Assembly (NCBI RefSeq): GCF_030160235.1
Contig: NZ_BSNY01000043.1
Span: forward strand, 1-64,000
DNA from: Mesorhizobium huakuii
Lineage (GTDB): Bacteria; Pseudomonadota; Alphaproteobacteria; Rhizobiales; Rhizobiaceae
Length of the DNA: 64,000 nucleotides
Direction: 5' to 3'
Below the pieces are notes generated by a model. It was given only the letters and a program-made list of their open reading frames with translations. It was not told the origin of the DNA and did not search any database. Shown here one piece after another: positions 16,936 through 25,465 of the stretch. A program made the position numbers and the translations under genes. Position 1 is the first letter of the stretch. Each line of letters opens with the position of its first letter.

Positions 16936-17825
16936 TTCGTTTCCTCTGGTGAGAATGATGGTCGTGACTCCGCCACCGACCGCAGGCGATAGGCATCAAT
17001 CGCGTTGAGATGGAAAAATCGGTCGGCCAATGCGGGATTGGCATCGGCCAACCGGCCTGCGATTTCTCTCACGTCCTTGTAGCCAGCAGCCAATGTGCAA
17101 ACTGGCCAATCAGAGCCGAACATTATGCGCTCGGGCCCGAAAGCATCCAATGCCACCTGCATGCAATGATCGAAATCTTCGGTCCGCCATGATCCCCATT
17201 CCGCTTCGGTCACGAGGCCGGAAATCTTGCACCAGACATTTCCATGCGCTGCGAGCTTTTCGAGGCCGGATTGCCAGGAGGTGATAGCCCCTGATGCGAT
17301 CGGAGGCTTGGCCATATGATCCAGCACGAACCGGCCGCTTGGAAATTGTCGCACCAGATCGATGGCGGCAGGAACCTCCCGGGTTCGCACAAGCAGGTCG
17401 AAGGTCAACCCCGCCTCGAAAACGGCCGACACGCCAGCACGGACCGCTGGCCGTCGCAGCCAATCGGCATCCGGCTCGTCGTGAACATTGTGGCGGATGC
17501 CGACAAGTCGTTCCCCGCCCGGGAGAGTGCGCAGCTTTGCGATCTGGCGCGAGCAGTCGTTCGCTTGAAGATCGACCCAGCCGACGACACCCGCGACGAA
17601 GGCATGATCTTTGGCAATGGCAAGAAAGTCGCGGGTCTCCTCCCGATCATGACGGCATTGCACCAGGATGGTTGAATCGATGTGGGCTTCCGCCATCAGC
17701 GGCAGCAGGTCGCCGGGGCCGAAATCACGCCGTAGTGGGCGCATGGCGTCGCCGACCATCCATGGGTAGCTGCCTGTCGCCAGGTTCCAGAAATGTTGGT
17801 GAGCGTCGATCACGCGCGCTTGCAT
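16932..17825 (-). CDS. Amidohydrolase-family lactonase (L-fucono-lactonase-like)
   Basis: This 297-residue TIM-barrel hydrolase is of the amidohydrolase-2 type. Visible metal or catalytic positions are DAHQHFWN at the start, the His in VGIRHNVHDEPD, LDHMAKP and the late Asp in MFGSDWPVC. This set is shared by L-fucono- and L-rhamnono-lactonases. The start at 17825 is chosen because the upstream open frame of over 100 codons reads as non-family sequence inside the aldo-keto reductase gene. It begins 5 bp after the aldo-keto reductase stop, fitting oxidation of a sugar to a lactone and then hydrolysis. Confidence 0.86.
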   Translation of the reverse strand: MQARVIDAHQHFWNLATGSYPWMVGDAMRPLRRDFGPGDLLPLMAEAHIDSTILVQCRHDREETRDFLAIAKDHAFVAGVVGWVDLQANDCSRQIAKLRTLPGGERLVGIRHNVHDEPDADWLRRPAVRAGVSAVFEAGLTFDLLVRTREVPAAIDLVRQFPSGRFVLDHMAKPPIASGAITSWQSGLEKLAAHGNVWCKISGLVTEAEWGSWRTEDFDHCMQVALDAFGPERIMFGSDWPVCTLAAGYKDVREIAGRLADANPALADRFFHLNAIDAYRLRSVAESRPSFSPEETK

Positions 17826-17830
17826 GCGGT

Positions 17831-18817
17831 TCAGACAGTGGGGGCTTGGGGTGAGATCAGTCCCGAGGATCGCAGATCGTCCCACATGGCCGCCGGGATG
17901 GGGTGCCGGAACAGCGCATCGTTTTCGATGATCTCCTCGCGGCTTCTGGCCCCGGTCAGGACGCTTGCGACCGCAGGATGAAACATCGGAAACTGAATGG
18001 CGGCGGCCTTCAGCGGCACGCCATGACGCAAGCAGACCCTTTCGAGTTGCAGAGCGCGGTCGATCAGCCCCTTGTCGGCCTCCTGGTAGTTGAATTTCGC
18101 GCCAGCTCCGGGATTTGCGAGAAGGCCGCTGTTGTACACGCCGCCAATGATGATCGAGATCTGCTTTTCCACGCAAAGTGGCAGGAGTTCGTCAAGCGCA
18201 CCCTGTTCGAGGAGCGTGTAGCGGCCGGCAAGAAGGAAGCAATCGAAGACGCCGTGGCGCGCGAACTTCACCAGCATTTCGCTCTGGTTCATGCCCGCAC
18301 CGACTGCGCCGATCTGGCCTTCCGAGCGCAGCTTGTCCAATGCCTTGTAGGCCCCGTCCATCGCCTGCGCATAATGTGCGTCAGGATCGTGGATGTGCAG
18401 CACATCTATGCGGTCGAGGCCGAGGCGCCGCAGGCTTTCCTCGACCGAAGTCATGACCCCGTCATAGCTGAAATCGAAGACCGGGCGCTCGGGGGGCGTA
18501 CCCTTGTAGTAGTCGTCCTCGCCCTGCGGTTCTTGGGGAAGCCGCAGCAGCCTGCCAACCTTGGTGCATAGAATATAGCTGTCGCGCGGTTTGGTTTTCA
18601 GGAAGGAACCCAGGCGTTGTTCGGCCATGCCGTTACCGTATTGGGGGGCCGTGTCGAAGAATCGTATGCCGAGATCCCAGGCAGCTTCCATTGTTTCAAA
18701 TGCGGCGGCATCGCTTGTCGCGGAGTACAGCCCGCCGATCGCCGTCGTCCCCAGACCCAGGGCTGTGGCCTTGAGCGAGGTGCGGCCCAGCGGCCTCAGT
18801 CCAGATGTTTCTTGCAT
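17831..18817 (-). CDS. Aldo-keto reductase (L-fucose/D-threo-aldose 1-dehydrogenase-like)
   Basis: This 328-residue NAD(P)-dependent oxidoreductase would oxidise an aldose at C1 to the lactone. It has the catalytic Asp-Tyr of FFDTAPQYGNGMAEQRLG, the Lys in CTKVGRLL and the His in VLHIHDPD, as in D-threo-aldose 1-dehydrogenases. The start at 18817 gives MQETSGLRPLG, the normal beginning of the barrel; an upstream ATG adds 18 unrelated residues. It is the first gene of the minus-strand operon and diverges from a class IV aminotransferase across about 160 bp that must hold both promoters. Confidence 0.87.
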   Translation of the reverse strand: MQETSGLRPLGRTSLKATALGLGTTAIGGLYSATSDAAAFETMEAAWDLGIRFFDTAPQYGNGMAEQRLGSFLKTKPRDSYILCTKVGRLLRLPQEPQGEDDYYKGTPPERPVFDFSYDGVMTSVEESLRRLGLDRIDVLHIHDPDAHYAQAMDGAYKALDKLRSEGQIGAVGAGMNQSEMLVKFARHGVFDCFLLAGRYTLLEQGALDELLPLCVEKQISIIIGGVYNSGLLANPGAGAKFNYQEADKGLIDRALQLERVCLRHGVPLKAAAIQFPMFHPAVASVLTGARSREEIIENDALFRHPIPAAMWDDLRSSGLISPQAPTV

Positions 18818-18978
18818 AAAAGATTCGTCCCAAACGCGCCCCAAAAGGTCCGCTTGGAAGCTAATTCCCACCCTATTTCTCTAATGTCAATAAATTTCTC
18901 CAAGGAAAATTATCTTGCAAGTGAGCAATTTTTTTGTCACCTTCTTCATGCTCATTTCGGGAAGTGTAGGCTGCATCC

Positions 18979-19884
18979 ATGAACGCTAAGCATGCAAACG
19001 GCGTCGCCTATTGCGATGGCAAGTTCGTCCCTGCCGGCGAAGCCAAGATATCCGTTCTGGATTGGGGTTTCTCCCGTTCCGATGTCACCTACGACGTCGT
19101 GCATGTGCGGGACGGGAGTTTCTTTCGTTTGGACGATCACCTTGCGCGGTTCGAGCGATCGATGCTTGGCGTCAGGTTGGCTCCACCTCATTCGATGGCG
19201 GAGATTGCTTCGATAGCAGAGCGATGCGTTGCCCTTTCTGGGCTGCGGGATGCCTATGTGGCTATGGTCTGCACCCGAGGTCGCCCTCGCGTTTTCGGTT
19301 CCAGGCGGCCGCAGGACTGCGACAACAAGCTTATCGTCTACGCCATTCCATGGATCGACGTCATCCCGCTCGATGTGCAGGCCCGCGGAGCCCATCTCCA
19401 TATCGCTTCGGTGCCCCGAATCCCCCCGGCCTCCATTGACCCGACCGTCAAGAACTACCATTGGGGCGATCTGACCCGCGGCCTCTTCGAGGCCCATGAT
19501 GCCGGAGCCGACACCGCCGTCCTGCTGGATTGCGACGGTTATGTCACCGAGGGGCCGGGGTTCAACGTCTTCATCGTGCGCCACGGCGAAGTGCTCACCC
19601 CCGATCGCGGCGTGCTCGAGGGCATCACGCGCCGCTCTGTGCTCGAACTTTGCGAAATGCTCGCCATTCCGGCACGGATTGCGCCGTTGCGGAAGCAGGA
19701 TTTGCTGTCGGCGGACGAGATGTTCTGCACAACGACGGCGGGCGGCGTCATGCCCGTATCGCGCATCGACGATCACGTCATGAGCGGCGGCAAACCAGGA
19801 AAATTAAGCGTGCGGCTCAAGTCATTCTATTGGGAACAGCACAAGGCAGGTTGGTACCAGACACCAGTTAACTACTCCGCATAG
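18979..19884 (+). CDS. Class IV PLP-dependent aminotransferase
   Basis: This is a fold type IV aminotransferase of 301 residues (branched-chain, D-alanine or (R)-amine transaminase family). The PLP lysine lies in PTVKNYHWGDL, followed by the typical AVLLDCDGYVTEGPGFNVF and the phosphate-binding TTTAGGVMPV. Residues lining the small pocket (for instance the WGFSRSDVTYDV region) differ from housekeeping IlvE, so a non-standard amino compound is likely. It is 18 bp ahead of a polyamine-type transporter, which suggests that the imported compound is its amino donor or acceptor. Confidence 0.87.
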   Translation: MNAKHANGVAYCDGKFVPAGEAKISVLDWGFSRSDVTYDVVHVRDGSFFRLDDHLARFERSMLGVRLAPPHSMAEIASIAERCVALSGLRDAYVAMVCTRGRPRVFGSRRPQDCDNKLIVYAIPWIDVIPLDVQARGAHLHIASVPRIPPASIDPTVKNYHWGDLTRGLFEAHDAGADTAVLLDCDGYVTEGPGFNVFIVRHGEVLTPDRGVLEGITRRSVLELCEMLAIPARIAPLRKQDLLSADEMFCTTTAGGVMPVSRIDDHVMSGGKPGKLSVRLKSFYWEQHKAGWYQTPVNYSA

Positions 19885-19902
19885 AAAACTCAACGAAGGG
19901 GA

Positions 19903-20955
19903 ATGAAAATGAAAAGACGTGAATTTCTGTCTCTGACCACCACCATGGCAGCTGGCGCATTGGCATCGTCCGCGTTCAAGCCAGCCAAAGCGGCCGGCAA
20001 GGAACTACGCATCCTGACCTGGGAGGGATATGCCGACGACCAGTGGGTTAAAGCCTTCGAACAAAAGACCGGATCGACCGTAAGCATCAGCTACACCGGC
20101 AGCGTCGATGAGATCTTCGCCAAGATGACAGCGTCGGGTGGCGCTGATTTCGACGTCATCGCCATCGAGACGTCATCCTACAAGCGGCTGACGCAGGAGA
20201 AGCTTCTTCAGCCTGTCGATCTCGCCAAAGTCCCGCAGTCGAGCAATCTTTTGCCGGCTTTCCGTTCCGTGTCGGCGATTATTTTCGATGGCAAGCCGTA
20301 CGCGGTTCCCTTCGCCTGGGGTTCCATTCCGCTGATCTACAGCACCGACACGTTCAAAACCGCTCCTGACAGCTGGAGCATTCTTTGGGACCCGAAATAC
20401 AAGGGGCGCATCATCGTGATGGATGATGCCAACAACGCGATCGTCACCACGGCGCTCTTGCTCGGCTTCAAGGATCCTTTCAACCTCTCGGCCGACCAGT
20501 TCTTGCAGGTCAAGGCCAAGCTTCTGGAGCAAAAGGCCAATGTCGCGAGCTATTATGCTGGCTTCGACGACGGCGTCAGTATTTTCGCTCAAGGAGGCAT
20601 CGATCTCATGATGTCGATGGGTGAGCCTCAGGCGCCGATGTTGCGCAGCCGTGGCGCCAATGTCGGGCTTACAATTCCGAAGGAAGGCGCGATCGGCTGG
20701 ATCGATTGCTGGGCGATCAGCGCCAAGGCCCGCGACACCGAGCTCGCTCACGCATGGGTCGACGCCATGCTTGAAAAGGCGGTTGGAACCTACATCAGCG
20801 AAAAGACCGGTTACGGTAACACCACCAATGGTGACGCCAATGAAAAGATCGGCTTGACCTATTCCGACAGGCTTGTCTTCCTCCAGGCGCCGGAAGATTT
20901 CGGCCGTCGCATCGAGTTGTGGAACGAGATCAAGGCAACTCCGGTTCAACAATGA
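19903..20955 (+). CDS. PotD-type ABC transporter substrate-binding protein
   Basis: This is a 350-residue periplasmic binding protein of the spermidine/putrescine class. The N terminus is a twin-arginine signal (MKRREFLSLTTTMAAGALAS) ending near AKAAGKELRILTWEGY. The mature protein shows YADDQWVKAFEQKTGSTVSI and DFDVIAIETS, as in PotD/PotF. The ligand may be a polyamine, opine or related amino compound. The stop overlaps the ATPase start by four bases (ATGA). Confidence 0.88.
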   Translation: MKMKRREFLSLTTTMAAGALASSAFKPAKAAGKELRILTWEGYADDQWVKAFEQKTGSTVSISYTGSVDEIFAKMTASGGADFDVIAIETSSYKRLTQEKLLQPVDLAKVPQSSNLLPAFRSVSAIIFDGKPYAVPFAWGSIPLIYSTDTFKTAPDSWSILWDPKYKGRIIVMDDANNAIVTTALLLGFKDPFNLSADQFLQVKAKLLEQKANVASYYAGFDDGVSIFAQGGIDLMMSMGEPQAPMLRSRGANVGLTIPKEGAIGWIDCWAISAKARDTELAHAWVDAMLEKAVGTYISEKTGYGNTTNGDANEKIGLTYSDRLVFLQAPEDFGRRIELWNEIKATPVQQ

Positions 20956-22058
20956 CTGCTGCACTCTCCGAAGAAGAGGTCGTCAGACCGAACGTCATCC
21001 AGCTGGTTGGCGTAACCAAGTCCTATAGGAACCTCAACGTTCTGAAACCGGTCGATCTCGACATCAAGGACGGTGAGTTCCTCACCATCCTTGGACCATC
21101 AGGATCGGGAAAGACGACAATCTTGCGGATGATCGGCGGCTTCACGCCGCCGACATCCGGCCGCATCTTGCTGCGCGGCGCCGATATCTCCCAGGTGCCG
21201 ATCTTCAGGCGACCATTCAATACGGTGTTCCAGGACTACGCGCTTTTCCCTCATATGACGGTGGCAAAGAACGTGGCTTACGGGTTGCGGATCAGGCGCA
21301 GACCGGCTGAGGAGATCAAGACAAAGGTCGCTGCCGTCCTTGAAACCGTCAACCTGACTGACAAGGCCGAACGCTATCCCAGCGAATTGAGTGGTGGCCA
21401 GCGCCAGCGCGTGGCGCTGGCGAGAGCCATCGTGTGCGAGCCGCAGGTCATCCTCCTGGACGAGCCGCTGGCAGCGCTGGACGCCGAGTTGCGGCGTTCG
21501 ATGCAGGAATTTCTGAAAGACCTGCAGCGGCGCATACGCACGACATTCGTGTTCATCACACATGATCAGGAAGAGGCGATCTCTATGTCGGATCGCATCG
21601 CCGTCATGGACCACGGCAATCTGATTCAGGTCGGCACGCCTCAAGAAATCTACTACAAGCCGCGAACCGAGTTCGTGGCGAAGTTCTTTGGCGAGAACAA
21701 CCTGTTGCCGGCGCAGCCCGACAACAATGCCGCCAACATCCTGGAAAGTCCGCTTGGCAAACATTCTCTGCCCGCATCGGCCAAGGGTGGCGGCAGCTTT
21801 CTGCTGGCGATAAGACCGGAGAGCTTTTCCATCCATGACGGCAGCGAGTTGCGTCAGGGCCAATCAGTTTGCGTGGGGCGTCTGGAAAACGTCACGTTTC
21901 TCGGCGCCACAACCCAGTTGTCGCTAAACGTGGGCAAGGCGCAACAGACGATCAAGGTCAGGGTGCCGACGGGTCAATCCGGCAATAACCTAGCCTTTGG
22001 CGATGACGTGCCGCTGCGTTGGTCCGAGGCCGACGTCAACGTGCTGCCGCGAGGATGA
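20952..22058 (+). CDS. PotA-type ABC transporter ATP-binding protein
   Basis: This is the ATPase of the amine-type importer, 368 residues. Walker A GPSGSGKTT, signature LSGGQRQRVALARA, Walker B VILLDEPLAALD and H-loop FITHDQEEA are all present, and the C-terminal TOBE domain begins near FFGENNLLPA. The start at 20952 gives a 4-bp overlap with the binding-protein gene. It is cotranscribed with two permease genes and forms the standard D-A-B-C order. Confidence 0.92.
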   Translation: MTAALSEEEVVRPNVIQLVGVTKSYRNLNVLKPVDLDIKDGEFLTILGPSGSGKTTILRMIGGFTPPTSGRILLRGADISQVPIFRRPFNTVFQDYALFPHMTVAKNVAYGLRIRRRPAEEIKTKVAAVLETVNLTDKAERYPSELSGGQRQRVALARAIVCEPQVILLDEPLAALDAELRRSMQEFLKDLQRRIRTTFVFITHDQEEAISMSDRIAVMDHGNLIQVGTPQEIYYKPRTEFVAKFFGENNLLPAQPDNNAANILESPLGKHSLPASAKGGGSFLLAIRPESFSIHDGSELRQGQSVCVGRLENVTFLGATTQLSLNVGKAQQTIKVRVPTGQSGNNLAFGDDVPLRWSEADVNVLPRG

Positions 22059-22059
22059 C

Positions 22060-22959
22060 ATGATGACCGTCGTTTCCGCTGAGCTCGCTGACACCAGTGT
22101 TGGACCGCCTCGCTGGCTTGCCTCGCCAGGCAAGATCGTTGTGAGGCTACTCGTCTATGGCGTGCCCACGGTGATGATCCTGGCACCGCTGATGTCGTTC
22201 CTGGCCTACAGCTTTCTCGAACAGAAGGACAATATCGTTACCGGCCATCTGACCCTGGCAAACTACGCGGCGTTCTTCCAAAGCGGCAGCTACCTCTACG
22301 TGTTCTTCGGAACCGTAAAACTTGCCTTCGTCGTGGCGACGGTGGCGTTGTTCCTGGGCTACATCATCTCCTACCTGATCTGGCGGCTGGAGGGCTCGAC
22401 GCGCTATCTGCTGCTCCTGCTTAGTGCGCTGCCGCTGGTCATGAACTATGTGGTCAAGATCTATGCGATGCGAAGCATTCTCGGCTTCAACGGTTTCCTG
22501 AATTCCTTCCTGATGGCGTCGGGCATCATCAATGCGCCGAGCAAACTGTTCATCTTCAACCAGACCGCTGTCATGCTGGCGATGGCTGTGATCTACCTGC
22601 CATTTGGAATCCTTCCGATCTTTCTGGCGCTGGAGCGCATACCGCAATCTCTGCTGAGTGCCGCGGCCGATCTCGGCGCCAAGCCGGGGCAGATATTCCT
22701 GACTGTCATCCTGCCGCTCAGCCTGCCGGGCTCGATTGCCGGCGCGCTGTTTGTCATGGTCATCGCACTCGGCGACTATCTAACGCCCCAGATGGTGGGA
22801 GGAAGCGAGGGCTTCACCTTCGGCCGCGCCATATGGAGCCAGTTCGGCATGGCATTCAACTGGCCTTTCGGGGCAGCACTCGCCGTGGTGTTGCTCGTCA
22901 CCGTCATAGCGCTGATAGGCCTGGCCTCCCTCATCGCGCGAAAAGCGAGGTTGGGATGA
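22060..22959 (+). CDS. PotB-type ABC transporter permease
   Basis: This is the first inner-membrane permease of the amine-type importer, 299 residues with six hydrophobic segments. The EAA loop, here SAAADLGAKPGQIFLTVILP, lies at about 195-215. The ATG at 22060 just after the ATPase stop is chosen. It overlaps the second permease by four bases. Confidence 0.9.
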   Translation: MMTVVSAELADTSVGPPRWLASPGKIVVRLLVYGVPTVMILAPLMSFLAYSFLEQKDNIVTGHLTLANYAAFFQSGSYLYVFFGTVKLAFVVATVALFLGYIISYLIWRLEGSTRYLLLLLSALPLVMNYVVKIYAMRSILGFNGFLNSFLMASGIINAPSKLFIFNQTAVMLAMAVIYLPFGILPIFLALERIPQSLLSAAADLGAKPGQIFLTVILPLSLPGSIAGALFVMVIALGDYLTPQMVGGSEGFTFGRAIWSQFGMAFNWPFGAALAVVLLVTVIALIGLASLIARKARLG

Positions 22960-23753
22960 CCAGGTTGGAACGCCTCACCATCGCACTTCTGTGGGTTGTC
23001 GGCGGCTTTACATTCATGGTGCTCTACGCGCCAGCGCTGATCGTAATCCTGTTTTCATTTTTCGCCATGAAGAACCATCAGATCGACTGGTCGAACTTCA
23101 GCCTGGAATGGTACGGGCGGCTGGCGGACAATTCGCAGCTTTTGGCAGCCCTTTACAATTCGATCGTCGTCGGGATCTGCGCTGTGGTCAGCGCGACGAT
23201 CATATCATTGGCGCTGGCCTACTACATGAAAACCGGTGTGCGGCGTGGCCGCGCCTACGTCGAGTTCATCATCTTTCTGCCATTCGTGCTGCCGGCTATC
23301 ATCACGGGAATCTCGCTGCTGGTCGCATTCCGAGAAATCGGGCTGGAGCGAAGCCTGATCACGGTCACGATCGGCCACATCGTGCTGATCCTGGCGGTGG
23401 TCTATCGTATGGTCACAATCAGGCTCGACACACTTGAGAATTCGCAGATAGAGGCATCTCTCGATCTCGGCGCAAACGGTCTCGAAACCTTCCTCTATGT
23501 TGTTCTCCCGCAGTTGCGATCGGCACTGTTGACCAGCTCGCTGCTTGCTTTTGCGCTGTCGTTCGACGAAACATTGGTCACGTTCTTTCTCGTCGGCGGA
23601 GAGACGACGCTGCCCATGCGGCTCTGGGCAATGATGCGAACCGGCTTTACCCCTGAGATAAATGCGCTCGTTTCTGTCGTGCTGTGCGTAACGTTGTTGT
23701 TCGCGGCGTTGGGTGCAATGTCGCTCCGCGAAAGTATTGAACGCAAGCCATAG
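22956..23753 (+). CDS. PotC-type ABC transporter permease
   Basis: This is the second permease, 265 residues with six hydrophobic segments and the EAA loop EASLDLGANGLETFLYVVLP. It ends the transporter operon. The gene for an XRE-cupin regulator begins 45 bp downstream on the same strand and is probably part of, or read through from, the same transcript. Confidence 0.9.
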   Translation: MTRLERLTIALLWVVGGFTFMVLYAPALIVILFSFFAMKNHQIDWSNFSLEWYGRLADNSQLLAALYNSIVVGICAVVSATIISLALAYYMKTGVRRGRAYVEFIIFLPFVLPAIITGISLLVAFREIGLERSLITVTIGHIVLILAVVYRMVTIRLDTLENSQIEASLDLGANGLETFLYVVLPQLRSALLTSSLLAFALSFDETLVTFFLVGGETTLPMRLWAMMRTGFTPEINALVSVVLCVTLLFAALGAMSLRESIERKP

Positions 23754-23798
23754 CGTGGCGAAGATTGTGGTCTAGGCAATTGGAAACGACGGCAAGAT

Positions 23799-24458
23799 AT
23801 GAACAAAAAAACCAAAGACCTTGGAAAATTGCTGAAGGAACGGCGCGCCTATCATGGATGGACGCTTGCCGAAGTCAGCTCCATGACCGGCATTGCCACT
23901 TCGACATTGTCGAAGATCGAGAACGGTCACATCTCACCGAATTTCGACACCATATTGAAGCTGTCGCACGGCCTTGGTGTCGAGATCGGCGATCTGCTGA
24001 ATTCGCCGCCCAGCGAGCCCACGCCACCGCTTGTGGTTGCACGGCGCAGCATCAGCCGCAATTTCGAAGGCCAGAGGCTCGATCGCCAGCATTACAGCTA
24101 CAGCTATCTGTCCGCCGACGTGGCGCACAAGCGCATCATTCCGATCTATATCGAGGTGCAGGCGATGACCCCCGAGGAGATGGGGCCACTGACCGCTCAT
24201 GTGGGCGAGGAATTCATGCTCGTCCTGAGTGGCAAGGTGCGTCTGTACAGCGAGTATTATGAGCCGATGGATCTGGAGCAGGGAGACAGCGTCTATCTCG
24301 ATAGCACCATGAAACACGGGTACATGTCGCTGCACGAGCCAACCAGTTCCATTCTCGTTTGCTGCTCGAGCGCCACGCCGAATCTGGCGCAGACGTTGCG
24401 GGAGATCATCAAGGACCAGATCATCCAGGAATCCCACTCCGGCCCGAAGGCCGACTGA
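23799..24458 (+). CDS. XRE-family regulator with C-terminal cupin
   Basis: This 219-residue regulator has an N-terminal helix-turn-helix (LLKERRAYHGWTLAEVSSMT, then STLSKIENG) and a C-terminal cupin with GEEFMLVLSGKVRLY and the GDSVYLDSTMKHGY turn. Proteins of this class (PuuR-like) often control polyamine or amino-compound catabolism and bind a small ligand in the cupin. Its position after PotDABC-type genes fits that role. It converges on the GntR gene, with 23 bp between stop codons and no obvious terminator. Confidence 0.9.
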   Translation: MNKKTKDLGKLLKERRAYHGWTLAEVSSMTGIATSTLSKIENGHISPNFDTILKLSHGLGVEIGDLLNSPPSEPTPPLVVARRSISRNFEGQRLDRQHYSYSYLSADVAHKRIIPIYIEVQAMTPEEMGPLTAHVGEEFMLVLSGKVRLYSEYYEPMDLEQGDSVYLDSTMKHGYMSLHEPTSSILVCCSSATPNLAQTLREIIKDQIIQESHSGPKAD

Positions 24459-24481
24459 GCGGCGATGCCTGTGTCCCGGCG

Positions 24482-25447
24482 CTAATCGATCAGATAGGAC
24501 ATATGCGAGACAACGCTGATTTTGCGAAACGCCCGCAAGCGCTCAACGGCCTTGTCGCTCGACCGCTGCAGATGTTCGCCCAGCGCGCTCTGCGCCGCAG
24601 CGGCGTTGCCGGCATCGATGGCGTCCATGATTTCCAGATGCTCGTCCATGAAGGCGTCGATCGGCAATCTGCCCCGCACCGCCCTCTGGATGTGCTTGCC
24701 CGCGACGAGGATGCCGCGCGTGCGGACGAGGGTTTCCAGTATGTCGGAATTGGAACTGTACTGCAGCAGATTCACATGCAGGTCCTCCTCGAGCCGATCC
24801 AGTTCGGCCGGTTCCACCAGCGGAAATTTTGCCGAGGCCTGCGTCAGGCGCCCGCGCATTTCGGAAAGTGTGTCGGAAGGAATGCGGGCCATCGCGGTGC
24901 GCAAAGCAGCCGGCTCAAGCAACAGCCGTATTTCATACAAATCCTGGAATCGGCGCTCGTCGAGCGGATTTATCCACCACCGGGATTTCTCGTCACTTAT
25001 CACGATGCCGTTCTTCGCCGCATGGTTCAGAATGTCTCCGGCAACGGTCCTGCCCACCTTGTAGTGGCGCGCCAGAGCCAGCTCGTTGATGCGGCAGCTT
25101 CCAAACACCGCGCGCAGGACGACCGTTTCCTCGAAGTCGTAATAGTAGGATTGCCAGGCGAAGGCCTTGGCGTTCTTCGGCGCTTCAAGCTCGAGCATCT
25201 CGCCCGTTATCTTCAGCCGCAGCGGCGGCCCGCCGTTTCCAGCCAGCACGCCGCGGCCCTCGAACCGCCGCACCAGCCCTTCTGCCTCCAGCGTGGCAAG
25301 CGCCTGCTTGACCGGCGACCGGCTGGAGCCAAAGAGGGCGGCAATCGGTCCCTCGAGCAAGACAGTGCCTTCTGGAACGGATCCGCCGAGGACAGCCCTT
25401 CTGAGGGTGTCGGCGATGGATTCATAAGCGAGCGGGCGATGCCCCAT
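24482..25447 (-). CDS. GntR/FadR-family transcriptional regulator
   Basis: This 321-residue regulator has an N-terminal winged helix (LFGSSRSPVKQALATLEAEG, then VRRFEGRGVLAG) and a C-terminal FCD all-helical effector domain (EDLHVNLLQY... DEHLEIMDAIDAG). It is longer than usual because of a segment of about 90 residues between the two domains, with a second winged-helix-like stretch, seen in some two-module GntR proteins. It lies just upstream of, and on the same strand as, the UxaA-family gene is transcribed toward it, so both may form one unit. The ligand is probably a sugar acid or keto acid (inference). Confidence 0.87.
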   Translation of the reverse strand: MGHRPLAYESIADTLRRAVLGGSVPEGTVLLEGPIAALFGSSRSPVKQALATLEAEGLVRRFEGRGVLAGNGGPPLRLKITGEMLELEAPKNAKAFAWQSYYYDFEETVVLRAVFGSCRINELALARHYKVGRTVAGDILNHAAKNGIVISDEKSRWWINPLDERRFQDLYEIRLLLEPAALRTAMARIPSDTLSEMRGRLTQASAKFPLVEPAELDRLEEDLHVNLLQYSSNSDILETLVRTRGILVAGKHIQRAVRGRLPIDAFMDEHLEIMDAIDAGNAAAAQSALGEHLQRSSDKAVERLRAFRKISVVSHMSYLID

Positions 25448-25465
25448 GCGACCACTTCCGAGACG

